Source of the DNA: Candidatus Burkholderia humilis
GTDB lineage: Bacteria; Pseudomonadota; Gammaproteobacteria; Burkholderiales; Burkholderiaceae
Assembly: GCA_001184405.1 (NCBI GenBank)
Contig: LFMX01000018.1
Location: forward strand, 1 to 64,000
Reading direction: 5' to 3'
DNA length: 64,000 nucleotides
Part shown: piece after piece, positions 59,735-64,000 of the stretch
How the letters are laid out: each line of letters starts with the position of its first letter
Position numbering within the stretch: position 1 is the stretch's first letter
The notes under the pieces: model-generated
The model's database searches: none
What the model saw: only the letters and a program-made list of their open reading frames with translations
Told to the model about the DNA's origin: nothing
Position numbers and translations under genes: made by a program

Positions 59735-61210
59735 TCACTGGAACCAGTGTTCACGTGCTTTCATGATCAACGCCTTAGCGGCATCCTCTTGCATTCCGGT
59801 CATTTCAACCAATTCATCGACTGCCAGCTCCGCGAGGTCGTCGCGGGTTTGAATCTGATGCTCGGCAAGCTTCGCGAGCAACTCGTTGTCCATGCCGTCG
59901 AGGCTCTTCAGATCGAGGGCGACGCCTTCGACCTTTTCTTCGTTGGCGATGGCCATCGTCAGGAGCGCGTCGCGCGAGCGGTTGCGCAGTTCGTGCACCG
60001 TCTCTTCGTCGAAGGCTTCGATTTCGAGCATTTCGTTGAGCGGCACGTACGCGATTTCTTCGAGGCTCGTGAAGCCTTCGTCGATCAGGATGTCGGCGAC
60101 TTCCTCGTCCACATCCAGGCGCGCCATGAACAGCTCGCGCAACTTGCCACGCTCTTCGTTCTGCTTCAACGCCGATTCGTCGGGTGTCATGATATTGATT
60201 TGCCAGCCGGTGAGTTCGCTCGCGAGCCTCACGTTCTGGCCGGCGCGGCCGATGGCGACCGCGAGTTCGTTCTTGTCCACGACGACGTCCATCGCATGCT
60301 TTTCTTCATCGATGACGATCGACTGGACGGCTGCCGGCGCGAGGGCGCCGATCACGAACTGCGCGGGATCTTCCGACCATAGCACGATGTCGACGTTCTC
60401 GCCACCGAGCTCGTTTCTCACCGCCTGAACGCGCGAACCGCGAATGCCCACGCACGTGCCGATTGGATCGATGCGCTTGTCATAGGCGATCACACCGATT
60501 TTCGCACGCACGCTGGGATCGCGCGCGGCCGCCTTGATTTCCAACAGGCCTTGTTCGATTTCCGGCACTTCGAGTTCGAACAACTTCATCAGGAACTCGG
60601 GCGCGGTACGCGAGAGTTCGATCTGCGGGTCGCGCGCCGTGCGATCGACCTTGGCGATATACGCACGCACGCGGTCGCCCACGCGCAGGTTCTCCTTCGG
60701 AATCAACTGGTCGCGGCGCAAGAGCGCTTCCACGCGACCCGATTCAACGATGAAGTTACCTTTGTCCAGGCGCTTCACCGAGCCGGTCATGATCTTTTCG
60801 CCGCGCTCGAGGAAGTCGTTCAGAATCTGCTCGCGCTCGGCGTCGCGCACCTTCTGCAAGATGACCTGCTTGGCGGCCTGCGCGCCGATCCGGCCGAATT
60901 CGATCGACGGAATCGGTTCTTCGATGAAATCGTCGATTTCGGCGTCGGGCTTTTGCTCCTTCGCTTCGAACAGCAGGATTTCCTGATCTGGCTCTTGCAG
61001 ACCGGCTTCGTCCGGCACCACGCGCCAACGGCGGAACGTCTCGTGTTCGCCGCTTTCACGGTCGATCGCGACACGGATATCGACATCTTCCTCGAACAGC
61101 TTTTTCGTTGCCGAAGCAAGCGCAGCTTCCAGAGCTGCGTACACCACGTCCTTGTTGACGTTCTTTTCGCGCGCCAGCGCATCCGCCAGCATCAAAATTT
61201 CGCGACTCAT
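59735..61210 (-). CDS. nusA: transcription termination/antitermination factor NusA
   Basis: NusA binds RNA polymerase and RNA hairpins to modulate pausing. The 491-residue frame is intact. It has the N-terminal polymerase-binding domain ([37 protein letters not shown]), the S1 domain ([37 protein letters not shown]), two KH domains ([43 protein letters not shown]), and two C-terminal acidic repeats ([31 protein letters not shown] and [26 protein letters not shown]). The start overlaps the rimP stop by four bases. Confidence 0.97.
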   Translation of the reverse strand: MSREILMLADALAREKNVNKDVVYAALEAALASATKKLFEEDVDIRVAIDRESGEHETFRRWRVVPDEAGLQEPDQEILLFEAKEQKPDAEIDDFIEEPIPSIEFGRIGAQAAKQVILQKVRDAEREQILNDFLERGEKIMTGSVKRLDKGNFIVESGRVEALLRRDQLIPKENLRVGDRVRAYIAKVDRTARDPQIELSRTAPEFLMKLFELEVPEIEQGLLEIKAAARDPSVRAKIGVIAYDKRIDPIGTCVGIRGSRVQAVRNELGGENVDIVLWSEDPAQFVIGALAPAAVQSIVIDEEKHAMDVVVDKNELAVAIGRAGQNVRLASELTGWQINIMTPDESALKQNEERGKLRELFMARLDVDEEVADILIDEGFTSLEEIAYVPLNEMLEIEAFDEETVHELRNRSRDALLTMAIANEEKVEGVALDLKSLDGMDNELLAKLAEHQIQTRDDLAELAVDELVEMTGMQEDAAKALIMKAREHWFQ

Positions 61211-61677
61211 TGTTTGCGGCTCCTAAAGTCAACTTTGGGGACGAGACGTGCTTTATCGAGGTCCGCGAGCGTGAAATCGAGCATCGCGGCGCCGTCCTTC
61301 CCTTCAAATTCCAATCCGATTGTTTCGCCTTCGGGGGCGTGCAAGATGCCACGGAAGGACTTGCGCCCGTCCAGCGGCTTTTTCAGCGTAAGGGAGACTT
61401 CGCTGCCCGCGAAGCGCTCGAAATCGGCCAGCTTCTTGAGCGGGCGATCCAGCCCCGGCGATGACACTTCGAGCCGGTCATAGTTGATATTTTCGACTTC
61501 CAGCACGTACTGGAGCTGACGCGTGACCTTCTCGCAGTCCTCGATGGCGATACCGGCGGCCTGATCGACGGCATGGTCGATGTACACACGCAGCATGCCG
61601 CCTCCCGAGCGTTCGAGATCGACAAGCTCGTAGCCTAGGCCCGAGACCGTGGTTTCAATCAATTCCGTCAGTTGCAC
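61207..61677 (-). CDS. rimP: ribosome maturation factor RimP
   Basis: RimP is needed for 30S maturation. The 156-residue protein starts at a GTG at 61677 ([36 protein letters not shown]), with GGAG about six bases upstream; the longer open frame upstream lacks homology and crosses a terminator hairpin. The two-domain pattern is complete ([57 protein letters not shown]). It opens the rimP-nusA-infB-rbfA-truB operon. Confidence 0.94.
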   Translation of the reverse strand: MQLTELIETTVSGLGYELVDLERSGGGMLRVYIDHAVDQAAGIAIEDCEKVTRQLQYVLEVENINYDRLEVSSPGLDRPLKKLADFERFAGSEVSLTLKKPLDGRKSFRGILHAPEGETIGLEFEGKDGAAMLDFTLADLDKARLVPKVDFRSRKQ

Positions 61678-61761
61678 AGTAACTCCAAGGTGTTCGCGCG
61701 CTCCACGCCGAAATACCTGCGGGCGCGCACCCTTGCTCCCGAGATGCCGAACCGAAAAGCC

Positions 61762-61790
61762 AAAAAAAAATGGGCCAACGCCCATCTTTT
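61762..61790 (-). terminator. terminator-like hairpin in the rimP leader
   Basis: On the minus strand a six-base-pair stem with a four-base loop (ATGGGC, GTTG, GCCCAT) is followed by nine T, a complete intrinsic terminator lying about 85 bases before the rimP start. Between the promoter and the gene it can only act as an attenuator, unless it terminates read-through from rluB. Confidence 0.7.
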
Positions 61791-61855
61791 CAACCGCTTT
61801 TTCCACGAGACCGCACTCAGGGCAGAAACAAAACTACGTGCCCAGCGACTTCATA

Positions 61856-61883
61856 ATTTTAGCTTTTTGCGGGGTAAAAGCAA
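61856..61883 (-). promoter_or_regulatory. probable sigma70 promoter of the rimP operon
   Basis: On the minus strand TTGCTT (61878-61883) and TAAAAT (61856-61861) are separated by 16 bases, about 180 bases upstream of rimP. The sequence downstream contains the leader hairpin. Confidence 0.5.
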
Positions 61884-61945
61884 ACGTAACGAGCCTGTTC
61901 GCGCTCGTTTCCGGCCGGTTCGACGCTTTTCCCGCGGTGTCGAAT

Positions 61946-61998
61946 CGCATCGAAAAGAAAGAAAGGGCGACTTGCGCCCTTTCTTTCTTTTCGATGCG
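61946..61998 (-). terminator. strong hairpin terminator after rluB
   Basis: A perfect 24-base-pair stem (61946-61969 with 61975-61998) has a five-base loop. The stem itself carries the pyrimidine-rich stretch, with no separate U-tract, and lies 10 bases past the rluB stop. It also blocks read-through into rimP. Confidence 0.7.
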
Positions 61999-62007
61999 TA
62001 CCGCCGA

Positions 62008-63918
62008 TCAGCGTCCGCGCGTGCGGTTGCGCGAGCCGCGTCCGGCGCCGCCGCCGGCCGGCTTGCCTTGTGCCGCGCCCGGCTGACCGCCGCCGCCCTG
62101 ACGATTGCCGCCGCGCGGGCCGTTGCCGTTCGCCGCGCGCTTGCCTGCGCCGCCGCCCATGCCCATACCGTCCGCGCCCTGCGGACCGCCTTGCGGACGC
62201 CCACCGCGCGCCTGACGCGGACCGTTCGCGCGATTGCCGTTCGGCTCGTTGCCGATGCGATTGCCGTTGGCTTCGCGTCCACCGCGACGGCCTGCGCCGC
62301 CCGCGTTGTCCGCATTGCCGCCGAAACCACCCATCCCGCCCATGCCGCCGAGCCCGAACGCGCCCGGCATGCCGCCGCCCGCCGCGCCGCGCCGTCCGCC
62401 CCGCGCACCCGGCGTCTGCTGCTGCGTCATGCGCGAGTGCGAGCTCAACACCGGCTCACGCGTGATGAAACCCATCGACGTTTGCATCGGATCGGGCTGA
62501 ACGCGCGGTGCCGAACTGCGGCCGCCCTTCTCCGCCGTCGGCACCTTCAATCCCACCGACGCCAACAGGCTGCGCACCTGATTGTCTTCGAGCTCTTCCC
62601 AGCGCCCGCGCTTCAACCCCCGCGGCAACGCGATCGGACCGTGACGCGTGCGGATCAGACGGCTGACCATCAAACCTGCCGCTTCGAACATGCGGCGCAC
62701 TTCGCGATTACGCCCTTCGGCCAGCGCAACGTGATACCAATGATTCGTGCCTTCGCCGCCGCCGTCCTGAATGCGCAGGAAGTTCGCCGGACCGTCATCG
62801 AGTTCGACGCCTTTCAGGAGCTTCTGCTTCATCCCTTCCGACAACTGACCGACCACGCGCACCGCATATTCACGCTCGACGCTATAGCGCGGATGCATGA
62901 AGCGGTTCGCCAGATCGCCGGATGTCGTGAGCAGCAACAGACCTTCCGTGTTGAAGTCCAGACGGCCGACCGCGAGCCACTTGGCGGTTTTCATCGACGG
63001 GAGCTTGTCGAACACGGACGGACGGTCCTCCGGGTCCGCGTGGCTGACGATTTCGCCCGTCGGCTTGTGATACAGCAGAATGCGCGGCGGCTTGGTCGAC
63101 GGCTTGCGCTTGATCGGCTTGCCGTTGATGCGCACCTGGTCGGTCGGCAAAATCCGCTGGCCGATATGCGCCGGCTCGCCGTTCACCGACACCCGCCCGG
63201 CGATGATCAGCTCTTCCATATCGCGACGCGAGCCCATGCCGGCATCGGCGAGCACCTTGTGCAGCTTCGGTGCGTCGTCGTCCGGTTCCAGCACGCGCTT
63301 TTGCGGCGTGTTGCGGCCACGGCGCAGCATCGGTGCGCGCACGCCAGCCGCGCCGTTGTCGGCATCGAATGCAGGCGATGTCACGTAGGCGAAGACGTCG
63401 TCGGTCGCTTCGGTTGCAGGCGTATTCGCCGATGCGGGCTGCGCGTCGCCGCGCCCCTTACCGCGCTTTTGCTGCTGAGCGTTGTTGCCCTTGCGGCGAT
63501 TGCCTTCGCGCGGCGCTTGCGGCGCAGCTTCAGCGGCGACTTCCGCGCTTGCGTCCTGCGCTTCCGGGCGCGAATTCTTGCCGCCCTTTGCTCGCGGTGC
63601 ACGCGGCGTCTTGGCGCTCGTGTCCTTGCGCGGCATCCGCACCTGCGCGACGACCACGCCGTCCGGCGGCGTCTCGTTCATGGCGGCGGGTGCGGCGGGC
63701 GCATCGCCTGCGCCTTCGGCGCCCTTGGTCTTGGCGACAGCGCGGCGGCGCGCGATCAGACTGCGCGGACCTCGGCGCAAACCACGGCGCGGACGATCAT
63801 CGCCCTCACCGTTTTTGTCGGTACGCGTGCGTTCGCCGGCGTCGGCCGACTCAGAAGCGTCCGCGGCGTGCACGTGGCGCGCGGATTCAGGCGAATCGCT
63901 GTCGTGGGAGTGTGTCAA
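62008..63918 (-). CDS. rluB: 23S rRNA pseudouridine synthase (RluB type) with long tails
   Basis: RluB modifies U2605 of 23S rRNA. The 636-residue frame is intact. A long disordered charged N-terminal part (residues about 1-210) precedes the S4 RNA-binding domain ([40 protein letters not shown]) and the catalytic domain with the Asp motif [23 protein letters not shown] and [31 protein letters not shown] Gly/Arg/Asn-rich tail follows. The proposed start is a TTG at 63918 with an AGG site before it; a start nearer the S4 domain is possible. It is single, with its own terminator. Confidence 0.92.
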   Translation of the reverse strand: MTHSHDSDSPESARHVHAADASESADAGERTRTDKNGEGDDRPRRGLRRGPRSLIARRRAVAKTKGAEGAGDAPAAPAAMNETPPDGVVVAQVRMPRKDTSAKTPRAPRAKGGKNSRPEAQDASAEVAAEAAPQAPREGNRRKGNNAQQQKRGKGRGDAQPASANTPATEATDDVFAYVTSPAFDADNGAAGVRAPMLRRGRNTPQKRVLEPDDDAPKLHKVLADAGMGSRRDMEELIIAGRVSVNGEPAHIGQRILPTDQVRINGKPIKRKPSTKPPRILLYHKPTGEIVSHADPEDRPSVFDKLPSMKTAKWLAVGRLDFNTEGLLLLTTSGDLANRFMHPRYSVEREYAVRVVGQLSEGMKQKLLKGVELDDGPANFLRIQDGGGEGTNHWYHVALAEGRNREVRRMFEAAGLMVSRLIRTRHGPIALPRGLKRGRWEELEDNQVRSLLASVGLKVPTAEKGGRSSAPRVQPDPMQTSMGFITREPVLSSHSRMTQQQTPGARGGRRGAAGGGMPGAFGLGGMGGMGGFGGNADNAGGAGRRGGREANGNRIGNEPNGNRANGPRQARGGRPQGGPQGADGMGMGGGAGKRAANGNGPRGGNRQGGGGQPGAAQGKPAGGGAGRGSRNRTRGR

Positions 63919-63925
63919 AACAACC

Positions 63926-64000
63926 TCAAATGTCGAATCGCGCGCCCTTCGCGGCGCGACTAAAAATCCGCTGACCGGGCCGGCTGGTCGTCTCGAAATA
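63926..64000 (-). CDS. partial open frame at the right edge
   Basis: The last 24 codons before a TGA at 63926-63928 read [24 protein letters not shown] on the minus strand, entering from the right edge. It is the right direction and distance to be the gene upstream of rluB, but nothing identifies it. It could be an accident of composition. Confidence 0.3.
   Translation of the reverse strand, partial: YFETTSRPGQRIFSRAAKGARFDI

Noticed and set aside
61672-63963. 763-codon open frame on the plus strand opposite rluB
   Set aside because: It is antisense to the well-supported rluB, has no motif, and its Arg/His/Ala-rich composition is typical of the complement of a GC-rich gene.

Overview
The window looks like a stretch of chromosome from a Burkholderia-type betaproteobacterium (Burkholderia, Paraburkholderia or Caballeronia). 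The base composition is GC-rich. The protein families and gene orders fit this group: motA-motB, an fhlB/fliK-like/fliT/fliS/fliE block diverging from fliFGHIJK, fliLMNOPQR, sucA-odhB-lpdA, and rimP-nusA-infB-rbfA-truB. The most striking property is the number of broken genes. About thirty recognisable genes carry in-frame stops, small indels, internal deletions or fusions, while housekeeping genes in between are intact. That pattern suggests a host-restricted lineage in active genome erosion. The leaf-nodule symbionts of the Candidatus Burkholderia/Caballeronia group are the best-known example; this identification is inference, not proof. Sequencing error could explain some indels but not the clean nonsense substitutions, deletions and tandem duplications.

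Layout. 1-11.3 kb: a degraded RND efflux permease, a DUF4148 protein, a broken Nramp metal transporter, a broken motB beside an intact motA, a broken XRE/MmyB regulator, two small intact genes, and two broken MFS transporters, one of them disrupted by an inverted template-switch duplication. 11.3-18.5 kb: a graveyard of regulators (OmpR-type regulator, PAS-AraC regulator, truncated receiver, hybrid histidine kinase, HTH-receiver protein), with deletion junctions that fuse unrelated genes. 18.7-25.0 kb: an intact cold-shock gene and a small gene, then broken Fic, SDR, DUF937 and acyl-CoA dehydrogenase genes, with an insertion-sequence remnant between two truncated genes, and an intact two-helix membrane protein.

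25.0-40.4 kb: the flagellar export, basal-body and switch cluster. fliT, fliS, fliE, fliH, fliN and fliO are still open. fhlB, the fliK-like gene, fliF, fliG (C-terminus), fliI, fliJ, fliK, fliL, fliM, fliP, fliQ and fliR are broken, so the cell should be non-motile. A repeat element occurs as two inverted copies, one in the fliK-fliL gap and one in the fliO-fliP gap.

40.4-64.0 kb: a mostly intact core. It holds zapE, the 2-oxoglutarate dehydrogenase operon (sucA-odhB-lpdA), typA, a MarR-emrA-outer membrane factor operon that has lost most of emrB, the truB/rbfA/infB/nusA/rimP translation operon with a terminator-like hairpin in its leader, and rluB. No rRNA, tRNA or CRISPR array was recognised. 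I see no convincing undescribed system. The value of the window is as a record of mutation types during genome decay.
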